DNA of 64,000 nucleotides from Clostridium sp. CMCC3677 (GCF_023845585.1 NZ_JAMQHS010000008.1:1-64000), one strand, 5' to 3'; shown: positions 10,015 through 19,535, counted from the stretch's first letter. Notes: a model not told the origin generated them from the sequence alone. Made by a program: numbers and translations.

Positions 10015-11116
10015 TTGATTATTGAATTAGAAAAAGAATTATTAAAACTTTCTAATATAAAAAAATCTATATTTGAAATGAGTGAATCTCTTTGACAAAG
10101 AATATTTGGAAAAACAATTAAGTGAATTGGAATTTCAAATGCAAGAAGATGGCTTTTGGAATGATACTAAAAGAGCAGAAGAGATAACTAAAGAGAGTAA
10201 AAGAATAAAAGACAAGATTCAAAGAGTAGAAAGTGTTCAATCTAAGCTTGATGATATTGAAGTTTTAAAAGAAATTATGGATGATGACGATGAAGAATCT
10301 GCATATGAAATAATTAATAATATAAAAGAGATTGAAGAAGAAATTGATAATTATAATATGGAAATTCTATTGTCAGGTGAATATGATAAGAATAATGCAA
10401 TACTTACATTACACGTAGGTGTTGGAGGTACAGATGCAAATGATTGGACAGAAATGCTTCTTAGAATGTACACAAGATGGTGTGAAAAGAAGAATTATAA
10501 AGTTGAAATGATTGACTTACTTGAAGGTGATGAAGCAGGGATAAAGAGCGTTACTCTAAAAGTCATAGGAGAATATGCTTATGGATATCTTAAAGCTGAA
10601 AAAGGAATTCATAGATTAGTTAGAATATCACCTTTTAACGCTAATGGTAAAAGACAAACATCATTTGCTTCAATGGAAGTATTACCAGAGCTTACAAAAG
10701 AACAAGATATTGATATAAGGTCAGAAGATATTAAAATTGATACTTATAGGGCATCAGGGGCTGGAGGACAGCATATAAATAAAACTGACTCAGCAGTGAG
10801 AATAACACATCTTCCTACTGGTGTTGTAGTGCAATGTCAAAATGAAAGAAGTCAGTTTTCTAATAAAGATACAGCAATGGGAATGCTTAAAGCAAAGTTA
10901 ATAGAATTAAAAGAAAGAGCTCATAAAGAAAAAATTGAAGATTTAACTGGAGAACTAAAAGATATGGGATGGGGAAGTCAAATACGTTCATATGTATTTC
11001 ACCCATATAATTTAGTTAAAGACCATAGAACAAATGTAGAAGTTTCTAATGTTACTGCAGTTATGGATGGAGATTTGGATTTATTTATAAATTCATACTT
11101 AAAGAGCTTAAAATAA
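10015..11116 (+). CDS. prfB: Peptide chain release factor 2, with programmed +1 frameshift
   Basis: Releases the finished peptide at UGA and UAA codons. The first 26 codons (TTG at 10015 behind AGAGGTG) end at an in-frame TGA (10093-10095). Reading resumes one base later at GAC (10094) and continues to 11116, giving about 367 aa in all. The slip site is CTTTGAC, the classic RF2 autoregulatory frameshift in which low RF2 promotes slipping. The peptidyl-transferase motif GGQ lies in SGAGGQHINKTDSAVRITH near residue 250. A naive call would start at the GTG at 10082 and lose the true N-terminus. Confidence 0.95.
10090..10096 (+). other. prfB +1 programmed frameshift site
   Basis: CTT TGA C: a slippery leucine codon, an in-frame UGA and a following C, the conserved RF2 recoding site. 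The two frames join precisely into an RF2 sequence. I did not find an obvious internal Shine-Dalgarno stimulator just upstream. Confidence 0.93.
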
Positions 11117-11161
11117 AAAAAGTTGAGGGTTAATGAAAAATTTTTAACTCTCAACTTTTTT
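11117..11161 (+). terminator. Intrinsic terminator after prfB
   Basis: AAGTTGAGGGTTAA pairs with TTAACTCTCAACTT through at least 13 bp around a 10-nt loop, followed by six T. Confidence 0.9.
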
Positions 11162-11229
11162 GATTTATTCACTTAAAAATCTAGCATAGTTGATTTACAA
11201 AAAATATATAATAAGTAGAAAAACAAAAT

Positions 11230-12612
11230 TTAAATTACACGAATTTTATTTTTATTAACGTATTGTTTTAATTTTTTCTTGATAGTGGGTAAAAAGAATA
11301 TAAATAAGAATAAAGCAAATAAAAATAAAATAAAATTATGACTATAAAAGACTAATCTAAAATCATCATAAGCATAATTAGAAATTTCATCTTTAACAAG
11401 AGAATAAACATCATCAATTGCTTTGGTATCAATATACTCTACTTTATCATTTAGCGTATGAATTTTAGAGGTATCAGAATGACATAATGTAATAGAATCC
11501 ATTCCCATATTAGTAAAACTTGCATGATCACTACAATCTTCAAATGTAATTTTATAATCGATATTTTTATTTGAACAGATTGTTTTTAATGAATTTAATA
11601 AATTTATATTAGCATCTTTATTACTTTTGCATACTGATCCACTCATTATAGAAATAGGGGTATTAGCAGCACCAATCATATCAAAATTAATAATTTCACT
11701 ATTTTTTATAAGATTTTCATGATTTTGAGCAAAATTTGAAGATCCAAGTAATCCAAACTCTTCTCCAGTTAATGCTACAAAAATAATATCTCTTTTTGGT
11801 TTTATGAAACTTGATAAATTCTTAGATAACTCCATTAAAAAAGCTGTACCAGAAGCATTATCTAATGCACCGCCATAACAATTATTTAAATAATCTTGTC
11901 CTACATGATCGAAATGAGCAGTAATTACAAGTGGCGGTAAATTTTTAGACGTTCCATTTATTACTCCAACTACATTAGAGGTTGATTTTTCATGCTTAGA
12001 ATAAGGAAGAGTAATTTTTATTATATTATTGCTTCTTAAAGAATCTAGTATATTGTTATATAACTCAGTAGTTATAGCAATTGAAAATTGATAATCAGAT
12101 TTATCATTAAAGGAACTTCTAAAAGAAAAGTTGTTACATGAAGGTGTATAAAACAAATATATTTTTTCATCATGTTTTATTGTTAAAGAAGTAGGGAAAA
12201 TGTTAAGAATATCTTCTTTATTAAAAGTAACTGAACTTTCATTAAAATTAAGCAAGTCCTCTTTATAATCAACACCATATTTGTAATCATATAAGATTTT
12301 ATCATCATTTAATATTTTAAATGAGGGATTATTTCCATTCTTAAATGGTGTATTAACATAAAAACTTTCTTTATAATTTTCAGTTAATGGAACTAAACCA
12401 ATATCTTTAAACCAATTTTCTATAAAATCAGCAGTTTTTTCATTTCCGCTTGAGCCTGTTAATCTACCTTCATATTCATCAGATGAAATTATTTTAATAT
12501 TATTTTTAACGTTTGAAGAGTTAAAGTGATAATATGTAGTTTGAAGAAATATTGAAAATACTAGAGCTATAAATACTAATAATAAACTACTGTAATAAAT
12601 AATCTTTTTCAT
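11230..12612 (-). CDS. Membrane-anchored M28-family zinc aminopeptidase
   Basis: A 460-aa peptidase, probably outside the membrane. An N-terminal hydrophobic helix (SLLLVFIALVFSIFL) acts as signal or anchor, and a second membrane helix lies near the C-terminus (FILFLFALFLFIFFLP) before a basic tail. The M28 zinc ligands are all visible: ITAHFDHVG, GALDNASGTA, LTGEEFGLLG, NFDMIG and the final histidine in DHASFTNMG. It is divergent from its right-hand neighbour and convergent with prfB. The substrate is unknown; M28 enzymes usually trim N-terminal amino acids. The extra C-terminal membrane helix is not typical of secreted members. Confidence 0.85.
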   Translation of the reverse strand: MKKIIYYSSLLLVFIALVFSIFLQTTYYHFNSSNVKNNIKIISSDEYEGRLTGSSGNEKTADFIENWFKDIGLVPLTENYKESFYVNTPFKNGNNPSFKILNDDKILYDYKYGVDYKEDLLNFNESSVTFNKEDILNIFPTSLTIKHDEKIYLFYTPSCNNFSFRSSFNDKSDYQFSIAITTELYNNILDSLRSNNIIKITLPYSKHEKSTSNVVGVINGTSKNLPPLVITAHFDHVGQDYLNNCYGGALDNASGTAFLMELSKNLSSFIKPKRDIIFVALTGEEFGLLGSSNFAQNHENLIKNSEIINFDMIGAANTPISIMSGSVCKSNKDANINLLNSLKTICSNKNIDYKITFEDCSDHASFTNMGMDSITLCHSDTSKIHTLNDKVEYIDTKAIDDVYSLVKDEISNYAYDDFRLVFYSHNFILFLFALFLFIFFLPTIKKKLKQYVNKNKIRVI

Positions 12613-12810
12613 TGTTAACCTCTCTTAAATTATTTCTCATAGTAGAGTTTATTAATAATTAATTAACAATATGAACTATATTTTTATATAAATATAAATG
12701 TAAAATAAAAAAGACACAATGTAAATAGTTACACAAAAAGAAATAATTGAAAAACAAAATCAAATAAGTTAAAATATGGTGTACATAATTTATAATTGGA
12801 GGCATTATTT

Positions 12811-13155
12811 ATGGAGAATATTTCAAACAATCAAGTTCCACAAGAAGTGAAAAAGTGGAATTGGGGAGCATTTATGCTAAATATATTTTGGGGAATAGGT
12901 AATAATAGTTATCTTCCTCTTTTATGTTTAGTTCCTCTACTTAACATAGTATGGATATTTGTATGTGGAGCAAAAGGAAATGAATGGGCATGGAAAAAAG
13001 GAAGTTATTCAAGTGCTGAAGAATTTTTATTAGTTCAAAAAACTTGGAATAAAGCAGGACTAGCATACTTTGTGTTTACATTCGTAGTAATATTATTATA
13101 CATATTTGTTTTTAGTGCATTAATAGCTGGATTATCATCTACAATGTATTATTAA
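12811..13155 (+). CDS. Small tryptophan-rich membrane protein, unknown function
   Basis: A 114-aa protein. The N-terminal segment VKKWNWGAFMLNIFWGIGN and the middle LCLVPLLNIVWIFVCGAKGNEWAWK recall a widespread family of small Firmicutes inner-membrane proteins sometimes mis-annotated as ribonuclease G. Two membrane segments are clear, at about residues 37-53 and 86-108. GGAGG at 12798-12802 sets the start at the ATG at 12811 rather than the in-frame TTG at 12796. No partner genes are nearby. I assign no function. Confidence 0.7.
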   Translation: MENISNNQVPQEVKKWNWGAFMLNIFWGIGNNSYLPLLCLVPLLNIVWIFVCGAKGNEWAWKKGSYSSAEEFLLVQKTWNKAGLAYFVFTFVVILLYIFVFSALIAGLSSTMYY

Positions 13156-13165
13156 AAACAACATA

Positions 13166-13210
13166 AAAAATATAAGCTATTCGTATTTTATGTGAATAGC
13201 TTATATTTTT
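13166..13210. terminator. Bidirectional terminator between convergent genes
   Basis: A perfect 17-bp inverted repeat (AAAAATATAAGCTATTC with its complement) and an 11-nt loop. It has A on one side and T on the other, so it works in both directions. Confidence 0.9.
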
Positions 13211-13213
13211 TAT

Positions 13214-13546
13214 TTATACTTTTTTATAAAACATGTCAATAATGCAATAAATAGATGTAAAAGCTAAGCAACTATAAATATACATATTTAATCCAGATTC
13301 CAATATAGAAATTATTCCACCAATAATTAAATTTAATATTATTACTATGTTAATAAACTTAAAAAGTTTGGAATTAGTAGTTAAGATTACATTTATAGCT
13401 GAAAATATAGTTAATATAAGAGTCAAAAAATAAAATATGTTTCTTAAATCTTCAGAGTAATCTATAACTTTTAACTTATTTAAAGATAGTACTAATATAA
13501 AAAATAATAATAAGAATGAAGTAACTTTATTAACAACTTTAATCAT
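13214..13546 (-). CDS. Small integral membrane protein, unknown function
   Basis: A 110-aa protein, almost entirely hydrophobic, with about four predicted membrane segments (VTSFLLLFFILVLSL, NIFYFLTLILTIFSAI, FINIVIILNLIIGGI and the C-terminal CLAFTSIYCIIDMF). The reading frame opens three codons earlier, but AAGAGGTG lies six to seven bases before the ATG at 13546, which is preferred. It is not recognised as a named family and has no operon partner. Confidence 0.55.
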   Translation of the reverse strand: MIKVVNKVTSFLLLFFILVLSLNKLKVIDYSEDLRNIFYFLTLILTIFSAINVILTTNSKLFKFINIVIILNLIIGGIISILESGLNMYIYSCLAFTSIYCIIDMFYKKV

Positions 13547-13882
13547 CTGCAGCACCTCTTATTACAAATATTTCCAATTATAATTATACAGTTAGCTTTA
13601 CATAAGAGCAATAAAAATATAGGATATATTACATTTAATGTAAATTCAAAAAGCTAATTATTTAAAAGTTATGTTAACTTTTAAAATTAATATAGTGTTT
13701 AATTTTATGTTTTGGTTAATATATACATATAATATTGCTATTAATGTAAATAAGTTTATAATATTAGTAGTCACTTAGATATTTTATAAAGTTTATTTAT
13801 TTAGAAGTATGTTAATACTTTAATATAAACAGTTAATTATAAAACAGAGTGGATAATTTAATATAGTCATTAGGAGGAAAGC
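13547..13882. other. Intergenic region, divergent, no gene seen
   Basis: About 336 bp of AT-rich DNA between divergent genes. It holds the start of the small membrane protein's leader, a hairpin near 13660-13684 (TTTAAAAGTTA with TAACTTTTAAA) without a T run, and presumably the tex promoter. I see no open frame or known RNA. Confidence 0.5.
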
Positions 13883-16060
13883 ATGAAATCTATAGAAGAA
13901 AGATTAGCAGCAGAATTGAATTTAGGATTAACTCAAATTAACAATGTAGTAAGTCTTTTAGATGATGGAAATACAGTTCCGTTTATATCAAGATATAGAA
14001 AAGAAGCAACAGGAGGTCTTTCTGATGAAGTGTTAAGAAAGTTATCAGAAAGACTTACTTATTTAAGAAATCTAGATGAAAGAAAAGATGACATTAAAAG
14101 ATTGATTAATGAGCAAGGAAAATTAAATACTGAAATAGAAAATGCATTAGAAAAAGCAACAACATTAACAGAAGTTGAAGATATATATAGACCATATAAA
14201 CCTAAAAAGAAGACTAAAGCTACAATAGCTGTAGCAAAAGGATTAAAACCATTTGCAGAATTAATACAAGGCGGAGTTTTTAAAGGAAATTTAAATGAAG
14301 AAGCATCTAAATACATTAATGACGAAAAAGGTGTATTAAAGGCAGAAGAAGCTGTTCAAGGAGCATTAGATATAATTGCAGAAAATATATCTGATGAGGC
14401 TAAATTTAGAAAACATATAAGAGAATTAATTATAAAAGAAGGTTTTATAGAATCAAAAGGTGATTCAAAAGATACTACTCCTTATGAAATGTATTATGAT
14501 TATAAGGAAGAAGTTAAAAAGATACCTCCACATAGAATATTAGCTATTAATAGAGGAGAAAAAGAAAAAGTATTAAGTGTAAAAATTACAGTTAATGAAG
14601 ATAAAATAATAAGATATTTAGAAAATAATATTTTAACTGGAAATGAAGTTTTAGATGAAAAATTAAAACTTTCTATAAAGGATTCTTTAAAAAGATTAAT
14701 ATACCCATCAATAGAAAGAGAAATAAGAAATGAATTAACTAATATTGGTGAAGAAGGTGCTATAAATATATTTAAAGAAAATTTAAAAGCATTATTATTA
14801 CAAGCACCTATAAAGGGTAAAGTTGTAATGGGGTTTGATCCGGGATTTAGAACAGGATGTAAGATTGCAATATTAGATGAAACAGGTAAGTTCTTAGAGA
14901 ATACAGCGGTATATCCTACGCTACCTAAGAGAGATATTGCTGGAACTAAAAAAACATTAAAAGAATTAATTTACAAGCATGATGTAGATGTTATATCTCT
15001 TGGAAATGGTACAGCTTCAAGAGAATCAGAAGAAGTCATAGCTGAAATGATAAAAGAGATAAAAGAAGAAAAAGGAAAAGAAGTATCATATGTAATTGTA
15101 TCTGAGGCAGGGGCATCAGTTTATTCAGCATCAGAGCTTGCAACTAAGGAATATCCTAATTTAGATGTTACTGTAAGAGGAGCTATATCAATAGGTAGAA
15201 GACTTCAAGATCCACTTGCAGAACTAGTAAAGATTGATCCAAAGGCTATAGGTGTAGGTCAATATCAACATGATGTTACTCCTAAAAAATTAGAACAATC
15301 ATTAGCTGGTGTGGTTGAAGATTCTGTTAATACTGTTGGCGTGGATTTAAATATAGCAACACCATCTTTATTAACATATATATCAGGAATAAATTCTACT
15401 ATTGCACAAAACATTGTAGCCTATAGAGAAGAACTAGGACAATTTAAATCAAGAAAAGAATTACTAAAAGTAAAGAGGTTAGGTCAGAAGGCATATGAGC
15501 AATGTGCAGGATTTTTAAGAGTTTCTGAAAGTAAAGAATACCTTGATAATACGTCTGTGCATCCAGAGTCATATAATGTTGCAAAGAAGTTAATTGAAAT
15601 ATTAGGATATAATAAAGATGATTTAAAAAATAATAATTTAGATGATATAGATAAGAGAGCAGAACTAAATGGAATAAGTAAATTAAGTAATGACTTAGAT
15701 ATTGGAGAACTTACATTAAAAGATATAATAAAGGAATTAAAGAAGCCTGGTAGAGACCCTAGAGATGAAATGCCAACGCCTATATTAAAAACTGGAATAA
15801 TAGAACTTAAAGATTTAAAGCCAGGAATGGTTTTAAATGGAACAGTAAGGAACGTATCTGATTTTGGAGCTTTTGTTGATATAGGAGTTCATCAAGATGG
15901 TTTGGTTCATAAAAGTCAAATGGCAAATAGGTTTGTAAAACATCCATTAGATATAGTAAAGGTTGGAGACATAGTAAAGGTTAGTATTTTAGAAGTGGAT
16001 CCAAAAAGAAAGAGAATTTCTTTAAGCATGAAAGATGTAGAAGAAAAATTGAATGCTTAA
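13883..16060 (+). CDS. tex: Tex-type transcription accessory / RNA-binding protein
   Basis: A nucleic-acid-binding protein of the Tex/Spt6-like family linked to transcription and RNA turnover. It is 725 aa with the standard order: an N-terminal helical region, a YqgF/RNase H-like domain (VMGFDPGFRTGCKIAILDETG near residue 315), helix-hairpin-helix modules (ELLKVKRLGQKAYEQCAGFLR) and a C-terminal S1 domain (GMVLNGTVRNVSDFGAFVDIGVHQDGLVH to RISLSMKD). The ATG follows TAGGAGGAAAGC. It is monocistronic with a strong terminator. Confidence 0.95.
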   Translation: MKSIEERLAAELNLGLTQINNVVSLLDDGNTVPFISRYRKEATGGLSDEVLRKLSERLTYLRNLDERKDDIKRLINEQGKLNTEIENALEKATTLTEVEDIYRPYKPKKKTKATIAVAKGLKPFAELIQGGVFKGNLNEEASKYINDEKGVLKAEEAVQGALDIIAENISDEAKFRKHIRELIIKEGFIESKGDSKDTTPYEMYYDYKEEVKKIPPHRILAINRGEKEKVLSVKITVNEDKIIRYLENNILTGNEVLDEKLKLSIKDSLKRLIYPSIEREIRNELTNIGEEGAINIFKENLKALLLQAPIKGKVVMGFDPGFRTGCKIAILDETGKFLENTAVYPTLPKRDIAGTKKTLKELIYKHDVDVISLGNGTASRESEEVIAEMIKEIKEEKGKEVSYVIVSEAGASVYSASELATKEYPNLDVTVRGAISIGRRLQDPLAELVKIDPKAIGVGQYQHDVTPKKLEQSLAGVVEDSVNTVGVDLNIATPSLLTYISGINSTIAQNIVAYREELGQFKSRKELLKVKRLGQKAYEQCAGFLRVSESKEYLDNTSVHPESYNVAKKLIEILGYNKDDLKNNNLDDIDKRAELNGISKLSNDLDIGELTLKDIIKELKKPGRDPRDEMPTPILKTGIIELKDLKPGMVLNGTVRNVSDFGAFVDIGVHQDGLVHKSQMANRFVKHPLDIVKVGDIVKVSILEVDPKRKRISLSMKDVEEKLNA

Positions 16061-16126
16061 AATAAAGAATTAAACTATTTTAAAATAGTATTAATATTAT
16101 AAAAAGTTTATAATAGATAAGCTAAT

Positions 16127-16182
16127 AAAAAGACTGTTTCAAAATAATTTTAGAGAAATATTATTTACGAAACAGTCTTTTA
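16127..16182 (+). terminator. Intrinsic terminator after tex
   Basis: AAAAGACTGTTTC pairs with GAAACAGTCTTTT. The interior can extend as AAATAAT/ATTATTT. The downstream arm ends in T. Confidence 0.88.
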
Positions 16183-16229
16183 TAATTAATTATTTGTTCA
16201 CAATATAACTTAAATTGGGGGAGTTACGC

Positions 16230-17186
16230 ATGGATAAGAAAAAAATTTATACTAATAGAAAAAATATAGTTATATTAGCAATTATATGCTGCATTTTATG
16301 GGGAAGTGCATATCCAGCCATAAAGGTTGGTTACCAGTTATTTAATATAGGATCAAATGATATATGTTCAAAATTAATATTTGCAGGGTATAGATTTGCT
16401 ATTGCAGGTATTCTGGTATTATTGCTAGAAGTAATTAATAAAAAAAATATATTTAATTATTCATTAAGAGAATTTGGAGAAATGACTTTATTAGGTTCTA
16501 CTCAAACAGCTCTTCAATACATATTTTTTTATATTGGATTATCTTATACAACAGGAGTAAGAGGATCTATAATAAATGGAACAGGGACATTTGCAAGTAT
16601 AATATTAGCTCATATAATATACAAAAACGATAAATTAAATTTTAATAAAGTTATAGGATGTATTATAGGATTTGTTGGTGTAATTATTGTTAATTTAAAT
16701 GGTAAAGCAATTACAGGACAAGCATTTTCTATGAGAGGAGAAGGTTCTCTTATGATAGCAGCAATAATCTTTGCTGCATCAGCAATATATGGTAAAAAAA
16801 TTACTCAAAATAAAGATGCATCAATAGTTACTGGATATCAATTACTTATAGGTGGAATTCTATTAAGCATATTAGGGTTCTTATTTGGTGGATCTTTAAA
16901 AGGATTTACATTAAATTCAACATTGCTTTTAATATATATGGCATTATTATCATCAATAGCTTTTGCTGTTTGGACTCAATTATTAAAATTTAATAAGGTT
17001 GGAGTAATATCAGTTTTTAATTTCTTAGTACCTATATTTGGAACATTACTATCAGCTATATTTCTTAAAGAAAATATATTTGATATTAAAATTTTAATAT
17101 CTTTAATACTAGTTTGTTCAGGAATTTTTTTAGTTTATAATGAAAAAGCCATTAAATTAACAAAGATAAATTCAGATAAAAAATAA
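16230..17186 (+). CDS. EamA-family (drug/metabolite superfamily) transporter
   Basis: A 318-aa inner-membrane protein with about ten membrane helices in two EamA repeats (IVILAIICCILWGSAYPAIKVG at the start, LMIAAIIFAASAIYGKK opening the second half). DMT transporters usually export amino acids, metabolites or drugs; the substrate cannot be read from the sequence. GGGGGAG at 16216-16222 selects the ATG at 16230 over the upstream in-frame GTG. It stands alone between two terminators. Confidence 0.88.
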   Translation: MDKKKIYTNRKNIVILAIICCILWGSAYPAIKVGYQLFNIGSNDICSKLIFAGYRFAIAGILVLLLEVINKKNIFNYSLREFGEMTLLGSTQTALQYIFFYIGLSYTTGVRGSIINGTGTFASIILAHIIYKNDKLNFNKVIGCIIGFVGVIIVNLNGKAITGQAFSMRGEGSLMIAAIIFAASAIYGKKITQNKDASIVTGYQLLIGGILLSILGFLFGGSLKGFTLNSTLLLIYMALLSSIAFAVWTQLLKFNKVGVISVFNFLVPIFGTLLSAIFLKENIFDIKILISLILVCSGIFLVYNEKAIKLTKINSDKK

Positions 17187-17230
17187 AAATTACTATTAGT
17201 TAATCAGTATACTAATTTTAAGATATGAGA

Positions 17231-17283
17231 AGTTATGGAATATTAAAAATTACTTAATATATTTTTAAATTCCATAATTTTCT
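17231..17283 (+). terminator. Probable terminator after the EamA gene
   Basis: TTATGGAAT (17233-17241) pairs with ATTCCATAA (17269-17277), followed by TTTTCTTG. The loop is long and AT-rich, so it is weaker than its neighbours. Confidence 0.6.
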
Positions 17284-17350
17284 TGTTTTATAAATGAAAA
17301 TAGTAAATATTCACAAAATAATAACGAAAATATTAGTAAAGGAGGTAGTT

Positions 17351-18037
17351 ATGGAGATAATTTTTGAGTACGAAGGAAAAGGGAATTTAGAAGTTAATAG
17401 TGTGGCTGTTATAGGAAGCTTTAATAATTTTGATCATACAAAAGGGAATATGGTAAGAGAAGGAAGCAAATGGGTTTTAAAATGTGATCTTTTAGAAGGA
17501 GAGCATTATTACAAATTTCTTATAAATAATGAATTAAAACTTAATGATTCATCAGCAAATATATATTTACCAGATGATAATGAGGAGCTTTGGTCTGTAG
17601 TTATAATAAATGATAAAAATCAAAGAATGTATAACAATAATCAATATACTGTTCATGTTGATTCGTATAATGTGACTTGCAATATCAATGAAGAACAAAA
17701 ATCAGCAAATAAAAAGAATTTTAATGTATTATTAGATAAAAAAGTTGTTACAAGATTGGGTTTCACTAATGTAACAGGATTGCATAGCATTACAACAGCA
17801 TGGTTTACCCCGAAGGGAGAATTGTTTCAAGTAGTAGAAAATAATTTATTTGCTACAAAAGATAATGAAAAAGATCCAATATTAATGTGGTTTTGGATGG
17901 AATTAAATGATAGTCATAAAAATAACTGTGGAATTTGGACAATTAAATTATTTATTGATGGAGAATTTGTTTTAGAAGATCAAATCAAATTGTTAGAAAA
18001 CACTTCTTATACGGCTCAAGGAAAAATGAATTACTAA
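17351..18037 (+). CDS. Protein with N-terminal glycogen-binding-like (CBM48/AMPK-type) domain
   Basis: A 228-aa protein with no signal peptide. Residues about 1-85 look like an early-set/CBM48 fold: VAVIGSFNNFDHTKGNMVREGSKWVLKCDLLEGEHYYKFLINN matches the pattern of AMPK-beta glycogen-binding domains (V-GSFN-W, G-W, L--G-Y-YKF-V) though the usual binding tryptophan after the asparagines is F or D here. The C-terminal half is beta-rich, with WFTPKGELFQ and CGIWTIKLFIDGEFV, and is unnamed. AAAGGAGG directs the ATG at 17351; the frame is open to 17294. It is 24 bp from the next gene, so they are probably co-transcribed. A polysaccharide-granule role is inference. Confidence 0.6.
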   Translation: MEIIFEYEGKGNLEVNSVAVIGSFNNFDHTKGNMVREGSKWVLKCDLLEGEHYYKFLINNELKLNDSSANIYLPDDNEELWSVVIINDKNQRMYNNNQYTVHVDSYNVTCNINEEQKSANKKNFNVLLDKKVVTRLGFTNVTGLHSITTAWFTPKGELFQVVENNLFATKDNEKDPILMWFWMELNDSHKNNCGIWTIKLFIDGEFVLEDQIKLLENTSYTAQGKMNY

Positions 18038-18061
18038 ATACTGAAAGTGAAGTGATTAAAT

Positions 18062-19135
18062 ATGATAAAAGCTATCAATATTAACACAAATTTTAATGAA
18101 AACATAAATAATATAAATCAAAAAAATAGTAAAGTTCAAAGTAAAAAAACTATATCTAGCAATGAAAATAATATGAACATTGATGAATACAAAGCATCAA
18201 TTTTAAAAGATGCTTCTACAGAAAATGAAGTGTCTAAAGTAAAAAATACAACTAAAAGTTCACTTGGAAACTTTTTTGAAGGATTAACATCTACTGCAAA
18301 TGCGGTAAAAAAGGCAGTAACATCAGTAGTTGATAATGTAAATAAAACAATTATATCTGTAAGTGAAAGCGTTAAAAATACTGTGAATTCAGTTTCTAAA
18401 AGTGTAATAGATGCTTCAAACGCAATCAATAAGACTATAATGAACGTTTCTAAATCAGTAACAAATACTATAAATAAAACATCATCACAAATAGCTAGTA
18501 CGGTAAAACAAGTAACAACTACAGCATCGGAATTGAAAGAAGCTGCTTTAAATGTAAAAAATGCTGTTACTGATATGATTAGTGTTGGAAGTAAGACATT
18601 AGTATCTGTATCTTCTGATGTATTAGAAGTATCAGGTAAGATTGGAAGCACTGTAGTAGGAGTTAAAATGGCGACAAGTAATCCTAATGATAATATAATA
18701 AAAAAGACAGTAGCAACTTTTAACATTGTAAAAAATGGAGTCGATTCAATAAAAGAGCCTATTGGTAGAATTAAAAATACTCTAGTTAAAGGGTATGAAG
18801 ACATGTCTAAGAGTTATGGTGAAGTAGTGAATAATCTTAACAAATTAAAGGACTCATTGGATATTGCAAAAGATATTCCTAATACAATAATTTCTACTAG
18901 TAAAGATGTTATATCAAATGTAAAGTTTGTAGCAAGTGAAATTAAAGACGGAAGTATTAATGTATTTAATACTTTAAAGAGTACTACAACTGAAGTTAAA
19001 AATACTGTTTTCAATGGAATTGAAGAAGTAAGTAATACTGTTAAAGAAAATTATGAAAGCTGTAAAAATGATGTTACAGAATCAGTAGATACAATAAAAA
19101 ATAATAACAGTATGTTTTCTCCAGAATTAGCATAA
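18062..19135 (+). CDS. Amphipathic-repeat protein, phasin- or apolipoprotein-like, unknown
   Basis: A 357-aa protein of low complexity, rich in S, T, V, N and K with few aromatics and no signal peptide or membrane helix. From about residue 75 to 170 it repeats short amphipathic units: NKTIISVSESVKNTVNSVSK is followed some 29 residues later by NKTIMNVSKSVTNTINK. Later blocks vary the same theme up to the end (TLKSTTTEVKNTVFNGIEEV). Such 11-residue-like helices bind lipid or granule surfaces in other systems. I do not recognise the family. It follows the glycogen-binding-like gene by 24 bp, suggesting a joint job, and is followed by a palindromic repeat. Confidence 0.6.
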   Translation: MIKAININTNFNENINNINQKNSKVQSKKTISSNENNMNIDEYKASILKDASTENEVSKVKNTTKSSLGNFFEGLTSTANAVKKAVTSVVDNVNKTIISVSESVKNTVNSVSKSVIDASNAINKTIMNVSKSVTNTINKTSSQIASTVKQVTTTASELKEAALNVKNAVTDMISVGSKTLVSVSSDVLEVSGKIGSTVVGVKMATSNPNDNIIKKTVATFNIVKNGVDSIKEPIGRIKNTLVKGYEDMSKSYGEVVNNLNKLKDSLDIAKDIPNTIISTSKDVISNVKFVASEIKDGSINVFNTLKSTTTEVKNTVFNGIEEVSNTVKENYESCKNDVTESVDTIKNNNSMFSPELA

Positions 19136-19145
19136 TTAATATTAC

Positions 19146-19257
19146 ATCTGTTTAAGTAAAGTGTTGATATATGCATAAGCAAAGTTGATTTAGTAATTGA
19201 ATTTAGGAACAATGTTAATTTGCCTAGTGCATATATCAACATATATTTAAAGTATAT
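19146..19257 (-). repeat. Dispersed palindromic repeat, short form, copy A
   Basis: About 112 bp. Its ends TGTTGATATATGCA and TGCATATATCAACA are perfect inverted repeats. Read on the minus strand it aligns along its length with the copy at 25056-25164 (shared CTAAATTCAATTACT versus CTAAGTTTAATTACT and ACTTTGCTTATGCATATATCAACAC). Outer flanks match the end of copy C (ATCAACATATATTTAAA). No coding potential. Confidence 0.75.
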
Positions 19258-19373
19258 ACATATCATAAAAAATTTTAAAAAAGTAAATAATATATATACT
19301 GCTTAAAAATGTGTTGTAAAAATTATTTTAAGAATATATAATGAATGTATAGTAAAAAATAATTTAATACTTA

Positions 19374-19485
19374 TATCTTCAGGGCAGGGTGTAAATCCCT
19401 ACTGGCGGTAAAGCCCGCGAGCTAAATTTATAGCAGATTCGGTGTAACTCCGAAGCCAACAGTATAGTCTGGATGAAAGAAGGTA
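19374..19485 (+). promoter_or_regulatory. FMN riboswitch (RFN element)
   Basis: The conserved core is visible: CTTCAGGGCAGGGTG, CCCTACTGGCGGTAAAGCCCGCGA, GATTCGGTG-AACTCCG-AGCC and AGTCTGGATGAAAGAAGG. P1 pairs TATCTTC with GAAGGTA. It lies ahead of ribU with a terminator at 19536, so FMN should switch off riboflavin uptake by premature termination. Confidence 0.95.
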
Positions 19486-19535
19486 ACCTATTAGGAATTA
19501 AGATAGTTTTATTCTTAATAATTTAGTATATGCCC

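Noticed and set aside
13660-13684. The hairpin upstream of tex considered as a riboswitch or terminator
   Set aside because: It is a short AT-only stem with no T run and no conserved core nearby. It is likely chance in AT-rich DNA.
18136-18804. A 222-codon open frame on the minus strand opposite the amphipathic-repeat gene
   Set aside because: It is a mirror of the repetitive Ser/Thr/Val codons on the plus strand, has no ribosome site and gives a low-complexity hydrophobic product. The plus frame has the proper start and context.
19051-19266. A minus-strand frame over repeat copy A
   Set aside because: It spans the end of a gene and a palindromic repeat; other copies of the repeat do not keep the frame open, so it is not coding.
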